64,000 nt of DNA from the NCBI GenBank assembly GCA_963718695.1, contig OY970371.1, positions 3,720,001 through 3,784,000 on the forward strand. Direction: 5' to 3'. The stretch is from Manganitrophus sp963718695 (GTDB lineage: Bacteria; Nitrospirota; Nitrospiria; SBBL01; Manganitrophaceae). A model generated the notes under the pieces. The model saw nothing but the letters and a program-made list of their open reading frames with translations. It was not told the DNA's origin and made no database searches. Below, piece by piece: positions 16,301-24,611 of the stretch; within the stretch, counting starts at the first letter, position 1, and every line of letters starts with the position of its first letter. The translations under genes were made by a program, and so were the position numbers.

Positions 16301-17718
16301 GGGCGAGAATGAACGCATCGCGCGTTCCGAGCGAAACGCGGAAGCTTTCCACCCGGCCTGCGATGCCGAATCAATCTCAGATTTCACTCCAGCAGACGAT
16401 CGGGAACCGGGCGCTCGCAGCGCAATTCCACGCCGGACGGTTGCAGGCGAAGCTTGCTGTGAGCCATCCGGACGATCGCGATGAGCGGGACGCCGATCGG
16501 ATCGCAGATCAGATTATGCGGATGCCGGCGCCGGGCGTCCAGAGAGCCTGCGCTCCCTGCGCCGCCGGCGGCCCCCCTTGCCCGAAATGCCGGGACGAGG
16601 AGACGCCGACGGTCCAGCGGGCCGCCGTCGCCGAGACGGTCCCCTCCGCGCCGGACGGTCTCATCGATCCCCTCGGCCCGGGACATCCCCTCGATGCCGG
16701 AACCCGCGCCTTCATGGAATCCCGATTCGGGGCCGATTTCAGCGGGGTCCGCCTTCACGCCGGCGCGGCGGCATCGACCTCGGCGAAATCGATCCAAGCG
16801 CGCGCCTACACAGTCGGCCGCAACATCGTCTTCGCCTCGGGCGAATACCGCCCCGGAACGGCGGAGGGACAGCGGCTTCTCGCGCACGAGCTGACCCATG
16901 TGATTCAACAGAGGGGGGGCGCCCGCGCGGTCCAGCGAAAACTCGTTGTCGAAGATCCCAAAAGCAACATCCCCAACCCCGGCGGGAAGGGAGCCGTTCA
17001 GACGAACGCGAAGACGATTGAGAATTACTTGAAGACACTCTGCCCGGAAGGGGGGGCGAGTGTCAAGGTCGATCCGGGAAGCGGCGCGGTCGGCATCGAC
17101 AAAACCTTTTGCTCGCCGGTCGCACTGCCGAAGGGGGTCGCCGGTCCCTCCTCGCCGGCGCCCGCAACAACGTCCAAATTCAAAACCGGCTGCAGCTGCA
17201 TTTGCGATTTCACCGCCTCGGTCCATGATTGGAAGATTGAGGTCGACGACGCCGACTGGCCGCATACCGATTTCGATGACGATCCCGGATCGGAGAAGCC
17301 CGGCGTCGGCACCGGGGGGAAAGTCACCGCCCCTTCCCCGAACTCCCCGAAGCTCTGGGGAGCCGCCACAGCGGGAGGGGCCACCCTCGATATCGATCCC
17401 TGGCTGGTCTTGGGGCATGAGCTCTGCGGCCACGCCTGGCTGGGCGATCGCGGCGAGCATGGGCCCGATATGACGCCGCTGCGCGGGGAGGGCGGCCACC
17501 AGAAGACGGTCGAGCGGGAGAATCTCCTGCGGGCCGAACAGGGGATCGACCTGCGCGGCACCTTCAAAGATCCTTACTGCGGCGAATCGTATTGGCGCGA
17601 CAAAGCCGCTCCCGGCAAGGTCCACTGGTCGAGCTTCTTGAGCGTTTGCGAGGCGTGGCGGAAAGACTACAACAAAAAGAACGGAACGAAATACAAGATC
17701 AGCGACAAGATCCCATAG
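16297..17718 (+). CDS. eCIS core DUF4157 protein with C-terminal HELCGH putative metallopeptidase domain
   Basis: The start at 16297 overlaps the previous stop (ATGA); an upstream extension in the same frame is antisense-like filler. Leader: LQQTIGNRALAAQF from residue 31, then LQAKLAVSHPDDRDERDADRIADQIM. A Cys cluster (CAPCAAGGPPCPKC, about 84-97) precedes the DUF4157/eCIS-core domain: GHPLDAGTRAFMESRFGADFS ... LLAHELTHVIQQ, with HELTH at 197-201. The C-terminal domain has a second metal-like motif, GHELCGHAWLGDRG (His374, Glu375, His379), followed by GEGGHQKTVEREN. That spacing (HExxxH) is not the canonical HExxH. DUF4157 proteins are the recognised eCIS-associated cargo/toxin carriers. Confidence 0.85.
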   Translation: MRARMNASRVPSETRKLSTRPAMPNQSQISLQQTIGNRALAAQFHAGRLQAKLAVSHPDDRDERDADRIADQIMRMPAPGVQRACAPCAAGGPPCPKCRDEETPTVQRAAVAETVPSAPDGLIDPLGPGHPLDAGTRAFMESRFGADFSGVRLHAGAAASTSAKSIQARAYTVGRNIVFASGEYRPGTAEGQRLLAHELTHVIQQRGGARAVQRKLVVEDPKSNIPNPGGKGAVQTNAKTIENYLKTLCPEGGASVKVDPGSGAVGIDKTFCSPVALPKGVAGPSSPAPATTSKFKTGCSCICDFTASVHDWKIEVDDADWPHTDFDDDPGSEKPGVGTGGKVTAPSPNSPKLWGAATAGGATLDIDPWLVLGHELCGHAWLGDRGEHGPDMTPLRGEGGHQKTVERENLLRAEQGIDLRGTFKDPYCGESYWRDKAAPGKVHWSSFLSVCEAWRKDYNKKNGTKYKISDKIP

Positions 17719-17727
17719 AGGGAGCCG

Positions 17728-18189
17728 ATGAAGGAGCCGGTGACTGTCGAGATCACCGATGTGTCGGACCAGGGGGACTCGACGACGATCCCCTACGTCG
17801 TGACGAACCGGTCGAACGGGCCGATCTGGCTCGTCAACGACGATTGGTTCGTCTGGAAGCAAAAAAATTCCGACGTGGAGCTCTCCTTCGCCCGCGGGCC
17901 GATGCGGAAAGGGGTGCAGCCCTTCGGCTATTTTCCCCCGCAGACGGTCGAGATCCCCCCCGGCGGACGGCTGGAAAAGCAGTTCACCCTTCGCTGGCCA
18001 CAGCGGCTGAGCCGAATCTGGAACACCGCCGAGAGCGCCGAGCGGCCGCCGGGGCGCTTTCGCCTCTCGGTCCGGGTCGGCTACGGCCTCACCCCGGAGC
18101 CGGCGCCGCCGGAGTTGGGCGAAGGGGTCGAGGAGCCGGTCCTCCGCTGGCAAAAAGAAGCGGTCAGCTCCCCGGTGGAAATCGGATGA
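17728..18189 (+). CDS. Unknown Ig-like protein downstream of the cargo gene
   Basis: This 153-residue protein starts MKEPVTVEITDVSDQGDSTTIPYVVTNRSNGPIWLVND, has GAGGGAG upstream of the ATG, and follows the DUF4157 gene by 9 nt. No signal peptide. The predicted fold is beta sandwich: 'YVVTNRSNGPIWL', 'GYFPPQTVEIPPGGRLEKQFTL', 'PPGRFRLSVRVGYG'. No family recognised. Being last in the cargo operon, it could be an immunity protein or chaperone for the peptidase domain. That is inference from position only. Confidence 0.6.
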   Translation: MKEPVTVEITDVSDQGDSTTIPYVVTNRSNGPIWLVNDDWFVWKQKNSDVELSFARGPMRKGVQPFGYFPPQTVEIPPGGRLEKQFTLRWPQRLSRIWNTAESAERPPGRFRLSVRVGYGLTPEPAPPELGEGVEEPVLRWQKEAVSSPVEIG

Positions 18190-18213
18190 ACGATCCATAC
18201 CGGCAGGGAAGAG

Positions 18214-18243
18214 TTGCATCGGCATTGCGATTCGGTCTATGAT
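18214..18243 (+). promoter_or_regulatory. Sigma-70-like promoter ahead of the hydrolase-subtilase gene
   Basis: TTGCAT (18214-18219) and TATGAT (18238-18243) are separated by 18 bases in the gap before 18358. The leader would be about 110 nt. Supports a separate transcription unit starting here. Confidence 0.45.
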
Positions 18244-18357
18244 GCCGACGATTCGTTTTTAGGATACGCAAGCGCGTCATGGCGTTTGGGAACACGCAAA
18301 TGAGTTCTATTCCACATCGATCAGAACCGTTCTCACTCACGTAGACAGGGGGCTCGC

Positions 18358-20601
18358 ATGGCAAAGAGAACTTCCAAGAAAAAGGGACTCACCGTCAAGG
18401 AGATTTTTTCCACCTCGGACCAACCGAACCTCAGCATCATTTACATTCATGGCATCGCAAACAAGCCGGCCCCGGCGGTCTTGAAGCGCCAGTGGGATAT
18501 GGCCCTCTTCGGGGTCGATATGGGATCGCGCACCCGGATGGCCTACTGGGCCGATATCCGTTATGCTCAGCCGCTCCCCTCCGCCATGACGGAAGCGAAA
18601 GCGATGATGCTCTCGGAGAGTTACCGCCCTTGCTCGGATGAAGAGCTGATCGATCAGAGCAAGAAGCTCGCCCCTTATGGAAAAGATGCGGAAGCGTTTG
18701 CGCAAAGACTGGCGAAGCGGATTCTCGATCAGTCGAAAAAAGATCAAGTCAAAGCGAAAGACGTTCAGGCCAAGATTCTTCCTCCCTGGATCCGGCGTTC
18801 CGCCACCGAGTGGATCACCAAGCAATTCATCGAAGATGTCGCCGCCTATTTTTACAATCAAGAGCAGCGCAAAGCGATCCAGGAGCGGTTTCGGTCTCTC
18901 CTGAATCCGGAGGGGGGACCGTACTTCGTGATCGCCCACAGTCTCGGGACGGTGATCTCCTACGATATCATGCGGGAGCTCACCGTCGGCAGCGGCGCCC
19001 AGACGCCGTACTACATCACCCTCGGCTCGCCGCTCGGCATCGACGAGGTTCAGGACAATCTCCCCAAGCCGCTCCGGATTCCGGCGCCGGTGAAGAGCTG
19101 GGACAACTTCGCCGACCTGCTCGATCCGGTCGCCTTTGACAAGTCGCTCTCGGACGAGTTCTCTCCGACCGGAAAAATCGACGACGATATCGTCATCAAC
19201 CGCGACTCGCTTCGGCTGAGCGGCTTCAATCCCCACTCGGCGACCGGCTACCTCGCCACGAAGAATGTGCAGACGCGGGTGAGGAAAATTTTGGGATCGA
19301 CCTTCGCCGAGCCGCTCTCGCCGTTCATCGTGGCGCGGGATCTCGCCGCGGAGATGGCCGATCCGACCGAGCGGTTCCCGGTCCTGATCGAATTGAAAGA
19401 GGAAATGATCGGGAAAACGCTTGAAGAGAAACGTAAGAACCTGATCGAGGAGCTCACCCAGCTGACGAGCCGCCAGCGCGATGCGAAGATCGACCCGCTG
19501 CGGCGCTTTGTCGCGGCGGAACTGACCTCGATCGAGATCGATAGCCTCGCCGTGCGCCATCCTCAGCTGGAGATCGCCAGGATCTGGAAGAACAGCGAGA
19601 AGCGGGCGCTGCTCGACAAATCGACCCATGTCGTCCAGGCCTACACCGCCCAGCTCGGCTACGGCGCCACCGGGCGGGGGATCCACTGGGCCGTTCTCGA
19701 TACGGGCATCGTGGCAAGCCATCCGCATTTTAAGACCTACAACAACATCGCCGCCCAGTGGGACTGCACCGGGGTCGGCGCCCCGAAGGAAGGGGCGGTC
19801 ACGGATGAAAGCGGTCACGGCACCCACGTCGCCGGGATCATCGCCGGCGCGGGGATCGGGGAGCACGCCGCCTATCGGGGGATGGCGCCTGAGGCGAAGC
19901 TTCACATCTACAAGGTGCTCGACGACGACGGCCGGGGGAGCGATTCGTGGGTGATCAAAGCGCTCGATCACATCGCCAGCGTCAACGAGGCCTCGCCGAG
20001 CCTCGTCATCCACGGCGTCAACTTAAGCCTCGGCGGCCCGTTCGATCCGACCGTCTACGGCACCGGCTTCTCTCCCCTTTGCCGGGAGCTGCGGCGGCTC
20101 TGGCGGATGGGGGTGGTCGTCTGCATCGCGGCGGGGAACGAGGGGCGGCTGATCATCGAAACCTTCGAGGGGCAGCAGGAGCTGAACCTCGATCTCTCGA
20201 TCGGCGATCCGGCCAATCTCGATGAAGCGCTCGCCGTCGGCTCGGTCCACAAGGAGCAGCCGCACCTCTACGGGATCTCTTATTTCTCGTCGCGCGGCCC
20301 GACCGCCGACGGCCGGGCGAAGCCCGATCTGGTCGCGCCGGGCGAGCGGATCGTCTCCTGCAACGCCCGGTTCGTCGCGAAGAAGCCGGCGACCCACTAT
20401 GTGCCGATGAGCGGGACGAGCATGGCCTGCCCGCATGTCTCCGGGATCATCGCCTCCTATCTCTCCGCCCGGCGGGAGTTCATCGGCCGTCCCGACCAGG
20501 TGAAAGAGATCGTCCTGTCGCACTGCACAGATCTGAAAAGAGACCGCTACCACCAGGGGGCCGGCATGCCGAATCTGGTGCGGATGCTGGCAGGAACATA
20601 A
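18358..20601 (+). CDS. Alpha/beta hydrolase fused to a subtilisin-like serine protease
   Basis: This 747-residue protein has two catalytic modules. Residues about 25-260 form an alpha/beta hydrolase: SIIYIHGIANKPAP near residue 25 (oxyanion His-Gly) and FVIAHSLGTVISYDI with nucleophile Ser195. Residues about 430-740 form a peptidase S8 domain with Asp448 (AVLDTGI), His487 (SGHGTHVAGI) and Ser688 (GTSMACPHVSG). The 260-430 linker is helical and may act as the protease prodomain. No signal peptide is visible, so it is cytoplasmic or exported another way. It lies beside eCIS cargo genes behind its own promoter-like sequence. I know of no standard family with this order of domains. Confidence 0.88.
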   Translation: MAKRTSKKKGLTVKEIFSTSDQPNLSIIYIHGIANKPAPAVLKRQWDMALFGVDMGSRTRMAYWADIRYAQPLPSAMTEAKAMMLSESYRPCSDEELIDQSKKLAPYGKDAEAFAQRLAKRILDQSKKDQVKAKDVQAKILPPWIRRSATEWITKQFIEDVAAYFYNQEQRKAIQERFRSLLNPEGGPYFVIAHSLGTVISYDIMRELTVGSGAQTPYYITLGSPLGIDEVQDNLPKPLRIPAPVKSWDNFADLLDPVAFDKSLSDEFSPTGKIDDDIVINRDSLRLSGFNPHSATGYLATKNVQTRVRKILGSTFAEPLSPFIVARDLAAEMADPTERFPVLIELKEEMIGKTLEEKRKNLIEELTQLTSRQRDAKIDPLRRFVAAELTSIEIDSLAVRHPQLEIARIWKNSEKRALLDKSTHVVQAYTAQLGYGATGRGIHWAVLDTGIVASHPHFKTYNNIAAQWDCTGVGAPKEGAVTDESGHGTHVAGIIAGAGIGEHAAYRGMAPEAKLHIYKVLDDDGRGSDSWVIKALDHIASVNEASPSLVIHGVNLSLGGPFDPTVYGTGFSPLCRELRRLWRMGVVVCIAAGNEGRLIIETFEGQQELNLDLSIGDPANLDEALAVGSVHKEQPHLYGISYFSSRGPTADGRAKPDLVAPGERIVSCNARFVAKKPATHYVPMSGTSMACPHVSGIIASYLSARREFIGRPDQVKEIVLSHCTDLKRDRYHQGAGMPNLVRMLAGT

Positions 20602-20696
20602 AAAGAGAAATAACGGGAGGGTCGTCGGGAGGAGGAAAAACGAAAGAAAAATCTTTTTCCCCTTCCGCCTCCCCTACCCTGTTTTAGGGGGGCATT

Positions 20697-21683
20697 ATGG
20701 CTTTCTATCGGCGCGGTTCCAAAGGCCCTGAAGTCGAGCGGATTCAGGCGCGGCTGAAAGAGCTCGGACATTATCGCGGCCCCGTCGACGGAGATTTCGG
20801 CGGCGGGACGGAGAGCGCGATTAAATCATTCCAGAAAGCGAAGCGGCTTGAGGTCGACGGCGTCGTCGGAGAGCAGACCTGGACGCTCCTCTTCGCCGAG
20901 GAAATCCCGACCCCTTCCATTCTTCAGAAGTCGCTCGCCTATCGCTGCCTGGCGCTGACTGGCGCGTTTGAGACGAACACGCCGGTCCCCGATTGTTTCG
21001 CCGGTCTGTCGGGCGACTTCGACGGCCAAGGAATCAGCTTCGGCGTCCTTCAATGGAATCTCGGGCAGGGAACGCTCCAGCCGCTGCTCACAGAGATGAA
21101 CCGGAAGCATGCAAAGCTTCTTCGAGCGCTTCTTCACAATAACTACACGCTCTTCGTCACCTTTCTCAAAGCGGACCGGGCCGACCAGATGGCGTGGGCG
21201 CGGTCGATTCAAGACCCGATCCGGCATACGATTTTCGAACCGTGGCGCGGGCTGCTCAAAGGGTTGGGACGGATGCCCGAATTTCAGGAGATCGAGGCGG
21301 CCCACGCCGAGACCATTTTTCAATCGGCCCAAAAACTCTGCCGGTCCTATCAACTTTGGTCGGAGCGGGCGGTGGCGCTGATGTTCGATATTATCGTTCA
21401 GAACGGGAGCATCTCCAACATCGTTCGCGCCCAGATCCTTCACGACTATGAGAAGATCGACCCCGATCTCGACGAAGAGAGCGCCGAGGTGGCGCGGATG
21501 ACGATGATCGCCAATCGCCGCGCCGAGGCGGCCAATCCCCGCTGGGTCGAAGATGTCCGCACCCGCAAGCTCTGCTGCGCCCGCGGACAGGGACGCGTCC
21601 ACGGGACCGAAATCGATCTCGAAAACCAATATGGGATCGGCCTAAAGGAGGTTTCGATGAAAGAGCGCGGCGGGATTCGGTAA
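20697..21683 (+). CDS. Peptidoglycan-binding domain plus lysozyme/chitosanase-like domain
   Basis: Residues 6-65 are a PG_binding_1 domain (GSKGPEVERIQARLKELGHYRGPVDGDFGGGTESAIKSFQ). After that comes LTGAFETNTPVPDCFAGLSGDFDGQGISFGVLQWNLGQGTLQPLL, at about 84-128. This is a conserved opening found in lysozyme-fold, GH46-like enzymes, with a catalytic-type Glu in GAFET. The C-terminal part is helical. There is no signal peptide. Near the eCIS it could be a cell-wall-degrading payload or a release factor, but that is speculative. Confidence 0.72.
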   Translation: MAFYRRGSKGPEVERIQARLKELGHYRGPVDGDFGGGTESAIKSFQKAKRLEVDGVVGEQTWTLLFAEEIPTPSILQKSLAYRCLALTGAFETNTPVPDCFAGLSGDFDGQGISFGVLQWNLGQGTLQPLLTEMNRKHAKLLRALLHNNYTLFVTFLKADRADQMAWARSIQDPIRHTIFEPWRGLLKGLGRMPEFQEIEAAHAETIFQSAQKLCRSYQLWSERAVALMFDIIVQNGSISNIVRAQILHDYEKIDPDLDEESAEVARMTMIANRRAEAANPRWVEDVRTRKLCCARGQGRVHGTEIDLENQYGIGLKEVSMKERGGIR

Positions 21684-21710
21684 GAAACCTCTTTCCTCTC
21701 TTGCTTTTGG

Positions 21711-21737
21711 TCTTTTCAAAAGAGTAGACTTTTTTTA
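21711..21737 (+). terminator. Possible rho-independent terminator after the lysozyme-like gene
   Basis: GTCTTTTCAAAAGAGTAGAC can fold (GTCT/AGAC with an inner CTTTT/AAAAG) and is followed by seven T residues. The stem is weak but the T tract and position 28 nt past the stop fit a terminator. Confidence 0.5.
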
Positions 21738-21841
21738 CCAGTGACCCGCCGGCGGGAGCCGATTCCGCCGTTTTTCCCAACCCTCCGTAATTCTCGTATT
21801 CGGAGCGGCCGCATTAAACCTAAATAGAAGGAGGGACTGCG

Positions 21842-22936
21842 ATGACCCCCCGGTGCAACCCGCTTTACTGTATCATTCCACCTCACATCCTCCGGAACGT
21901 GGCGGAGCGAGGCAACTCAAATCAGAAGGCGTCGGCCTGGCGCGCATTGTCGATCTCCGAGCAGATCCGCGGTCATCGCCAAGCGCTCGCGCCATTTGCC
22001 CCGCTCGTGATCACCCCCATCGGCGCCAAGGCGCGGTCGGTTTACGATGCGCAAGGGGAAGATGAGCTCCCCGGAAAGCTGGTCCGAAACGAAGGGGATC
22101 TCCCCACCGGTGATCGCGCCGTCGACGAAGCGTACGACGGTGCGGGGGCGACCTATGATTTATTCATTGAGATCTTCGAACGAAACTCGATCGACGATCG
22201 CGGGATGCGGTTGATCTCGACCGTCCACTTCCTCAAAGGCTATGACAACGCCTTCTGGAACGGCCAGCAGATGGTCTATGGCGACGGCGATGAAGACATG
22301 CCGGAGCAAGACCGCCTCTGGAACCGGTTCACCAAATCGATCGATGTGATCGGACATGAATTGACCCACGGCGTCACACAATTCGAGGCAAACCTCGCCT
22401 ACCGGTTTCAGTCGGGAGCGCTCAATGAATCGATGTCCGACGTTTTCGGCTCGCTGGTCAAGCAGCGGACCCAAAATCAGACCGCCGATCAGGCCGATTG
22501 GTTGATCGGGGAGGGGCTCTTCACGTCGAACGTGAACGCGAAGGCCATTCGATCAATGAAAGCGCCGGGGACCGCATACGATGACCCCGTTCTTGGAAAA
22601 GACCCACAGCCGGCCCACATGAAAGATTATAAGAAGCTCTCCTTCTGGGAAGACAACGGCGGCGTCCACATCAACTCGGGGATTCCGAACCACGCTTTCT
22701 ATCGGGTGGCGACGGAGCTCGGCGGAAACGCCTGGGAGAGAGCCGGGATGATCTGGTATGTCGCCCTGCGGGATCGAATCCGCTGGAACTCGGGATTTCA
22801 GAGTGCGGCAAACCATCTCTTCCAGGTGGCCGGGGAGCTCTTCGGTCCCGGGAGCAAAGAGCAGCAAGCGGTGAAAAACGGCTGGTCTCAGGTGGGGATC
22901 AACATCGAGGTGAAGATGAAGAAAGCCGCCGCCTAA
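21842..22936 (+). CDS. Protealysin-like M4 metallopeptidase
   Basis: This 364-residue protease has HELTH (172-176) and the third zinc ligand Glu196 in NESMSD, exactly 20 residues after the last His as in thermolysin. The active-site GGVHINSGIPNHAF is also present. The N-terminus lacks a Sec signal and carries a short propeptide with PPHILRNVAERG, matching the PPxML-type precursor motif of protealysin-like proteases. GGAGGG lies about 6 nt before ATG. The following gene encodes an emfourin-like inhibitor, the known partner of this family. Protealysins act in infection or interbacterial settings in some species; the role here is unknown. Confidence 0.92.
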   Translation: MTPRCNPLYCIIPPHILRNVAERGNSNQKASAWRALSISEQIRGHRQALAPFAPLVITPIGAKARSVYDAQGEDELPGKLVRNEGDLPTGDRAVDEAYDGAGATYDLFIEIFERNSIDDRGMRLISTVHFLKGYDNAFWNGQQMVYGDGDEDMPEQDRLWNRFTKSIDVIGHELTHGVTQFEANLAYRFQSGALNESMSDVFGSLVKQRTQNQTADQADWLIGEGLFTSNVNAKAIRSMKAPGTAYDDPVLGKDPQPAHMKDYKKLSFWEDNGGVHINSGIPNHAFYRVATELGGNAWERAGMIWYVALRDRIRWNSGFQSAANHLFQVAGELFGPGSKEQQAVKNGWSQVGINIEVKMKKAAA

Positions 22937-22999
22937 GGCAGCGCGCCTTCTCATGATCCAGCGGGGAGAGGCGATCCTCCTCGCATGTCGGAGAAAAAA

Positions 23000-23449
23000 A
23001 TGGGAGCGAATCTTTCGAAACATTCGGTCCGACCGGGTCTGTCTTTCCTCTTGCTCTTCCTTTTGATCGCCCTTCAGGGCTGCGGCTTCTTCCACCGCAG
23101 CCCTGAAGGTGAAGGATTCTTTCGGGAGGAATACGATACACAGGTCCGTTTCGAGCGCTCCGGCGGTGTGGCCGGCATGCGGACCACCTCCACGATCGAC
23201 TCCGAATCGCTCCCGGAAGCGGAAAAAAAGCGGCTCCGGAGCTTGATCGACCGGGCGGGCTTCTTCGGTCTTCCCGAAGAGATCATCGGTCCTCCGCGCC
23301 CCGACCAATTCCTCTATACCATTACCGTCGCCGTCGACGGCAAAGAACACACCGTCCGCACCACCGACACCGCCGCCCCCGAGCAATTAAAGCCGTTGAT
23401 TGAGTGGCTCAACCAGGCCGCGAGAAGAAACCCGGGGGCCACCGGTTGA
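23000..23449 (+). CDS. Emfourin-like protealysin inhibitor, predicted lipoprotein
   Basis: I choose ATG 23000 over 22985 because GGAG sits 6 nt upstream. The N-terminus KHSVRPGLSFLLLFLLIALQGC is a lipoprotein signal with Cys at the LQGC lipobox. The mature part (VRFERSGGVAGMRTTSTIDSESLPEAEKKRLRSLIDRAGFFGLPEE ... QFLYTITVAVDGKEHTVRTTDTAAPEQLKPLIEWL) has the pattern of emfourin (M4in), a small slow-binding inhibitor encoded next to protealysin genes. Placed 63 nt after the M4 protease stop, it is very likely its cognate inhibitor. Membrane anchoring is unusual if the protease stays cytoplasmic. Confidence 0.8.
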   Translation: MGANLSKHSVRPGLSFLLLFLLIALQGCGFFHRSPEGEGFFREEYDTQVRFERSGGVAGMRTTSTIDSESLPEAEKKRLRSLIDRAGFFGLPEEIIGPPRPDQFLYTITVAVDGKEHTVRTTDTAAPEQLKPLIEWLNQAARRNPGATG

Positions 23450-23578
23450 GGACCCCGCAGCGGCTGTGATATCGTTGTCAGAGGATCTCGTTGAGCAGAG
23501 GGCGAGAGGGCTCATGAGGGACCCTTCCGGTGCGAGCAGGCTCATTGATATATTTGCCCTCTATTTTCGGAAGGAAAA

Positions 23579-24553
23579 ATGGAACGAATGAAAAGAAGAT
23601 TGATTTATCTGTCGGTCTGTGTCGCGGTCCTTTCCAGCTTCATCGGTTCTGCGGCAGCCGCCTTTGTTGTTCAAGAGTATCCGGTGCCGCGCGGGTCGCG
23701 GCCGCACGATGTGGCCCCGGCGCCGGATGGCAGCGTCTGGTACACGGCGCAGGGCTCCGGCGAGTTAGGCCGTCTCGACCCGGCCACGGGGAAGACGGTC
23801 CACATCCCGCTGGGGGAGGGGTCGCGCCCCCACGGCGTCATCGTGGGACCCGACGGCGCGCCCTGGATCACCGACAGCGGACTGAATGCGATCGTCCGTG
23901 TCGATCCGGCCACCAATGCAGTGAAGACTTTTCCATTGCCGGCGGGGAGCAACGCCAACCTCAACACCGCGACCTTCGACCGTCAAGGAATCCTCTGGTT
24001 CACCGGTCAGAACGGCATTTACGGGCAGCTCGAACCGACATCGGGCCGGATGGAAGTTTTTGAAGCCCCCAAGGGACGGGGACCGTATGGCATCGCAACC
24101 GCACCCGACGGGAGTGTCTACTACGTCTCGTTGGCAGGGAATTATCTGGCACGGATCGATCCCAAAACCGGGAAGGCGACGGTGATCGAGCCGCCGACGC
24201 CGCAGCAAGGGGCGCGGCGGGTCTGGTCCGACTCCCTCGGGCGGCTCTGGATCAGCGAATGGAACGTCGGGAAGGTGGGGATGTACGATCCGGCGAAAAA
24301 TGCTTGGAAGGAGTGGCGCGCCCCCGGGGAGGGTCCGAAAATCTATTCCATCTTCGTCGATGAGAAAGATCAGGTTTGGGTGAGCGATTTCGGCGGAAAC
24401 GCGTTCATGCGCTTCGATCCGGCGAAGGAAACCTTCGAAGTGATCCCGATTCCGAGCCCCGGCGCCGCGGTCCGGCAGATGCTCGGGCGGCCCGGAGAAG
24501 TTTGGGGAGCGGAGTCGGGAACGGATAAACTGGTCGTCGTCCGAACGAAGTAG
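23579..24553 (+). CDS. Secreted Vgb/SMP-30-like beta-propeller (streptogramin-lyase family)
   Basis: This 324-residue protein has a Sec signal (RRLIYLSVCVAVLSSFIGSAAAA) followed by six or seven repeats of the type 'PHDVAPAPDGSVWYTAQGSGELGRLDPATGK'. That is the Vgb-type propeller. The periplasmic location and general family suggest a sensor, lactonase-like or scaffold role. I would not call it an antibiotic lyase without the catalytic His pair being checked. AAGGAAAA precedes the ATG. Confidence 0.8.
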   Translation: MERMKRRLIYLSVCVAVLSSFIGSAAAAFVVQEYPVPRGSRPHDVAPAPDGSVWYTAQGSGELGRLDPATGKTVHIPLGEGSRPHGVIVGPDGAPWITDSGLNAIVRVDPATNAVKTFPLPAGSNANLNTATFDRQGILWFTGQNGIYGQLEPTSGRMEVFEAPKGRGPYGIATAPDGSVYYVSLAGNYLARIDPKTGKATVIEPPTPQQGARRVWSDSLGRLWISEWNVGKVGMYDPAKNAWKEWRAPGEGPKIYSIFVDEKDQVWVSDFGGNAFMRFDPAKETFEVIPIPSPGAAVRQMLGRPGEVWGAESGTDKLVVVRTK

Positions 24554-24611
24554 CCCCCTGAAAGGGCGCTACGCGAGAAGAAAGTCCATCCGGCCAGACT
24601 GAATCAAATAC

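Noticed and set aside
16384..18225. 613-residue minus-strand ORF over the cargo genes
   Set aside because: Antisense of DUF4157 and neighbouring genes; codon-like composition only from high GC.
23579..24553. Streptogramin resistance (true Vgb lyase)
   Set aside because: Only the general propeller family can be supported; the catalytic residues were not verified.
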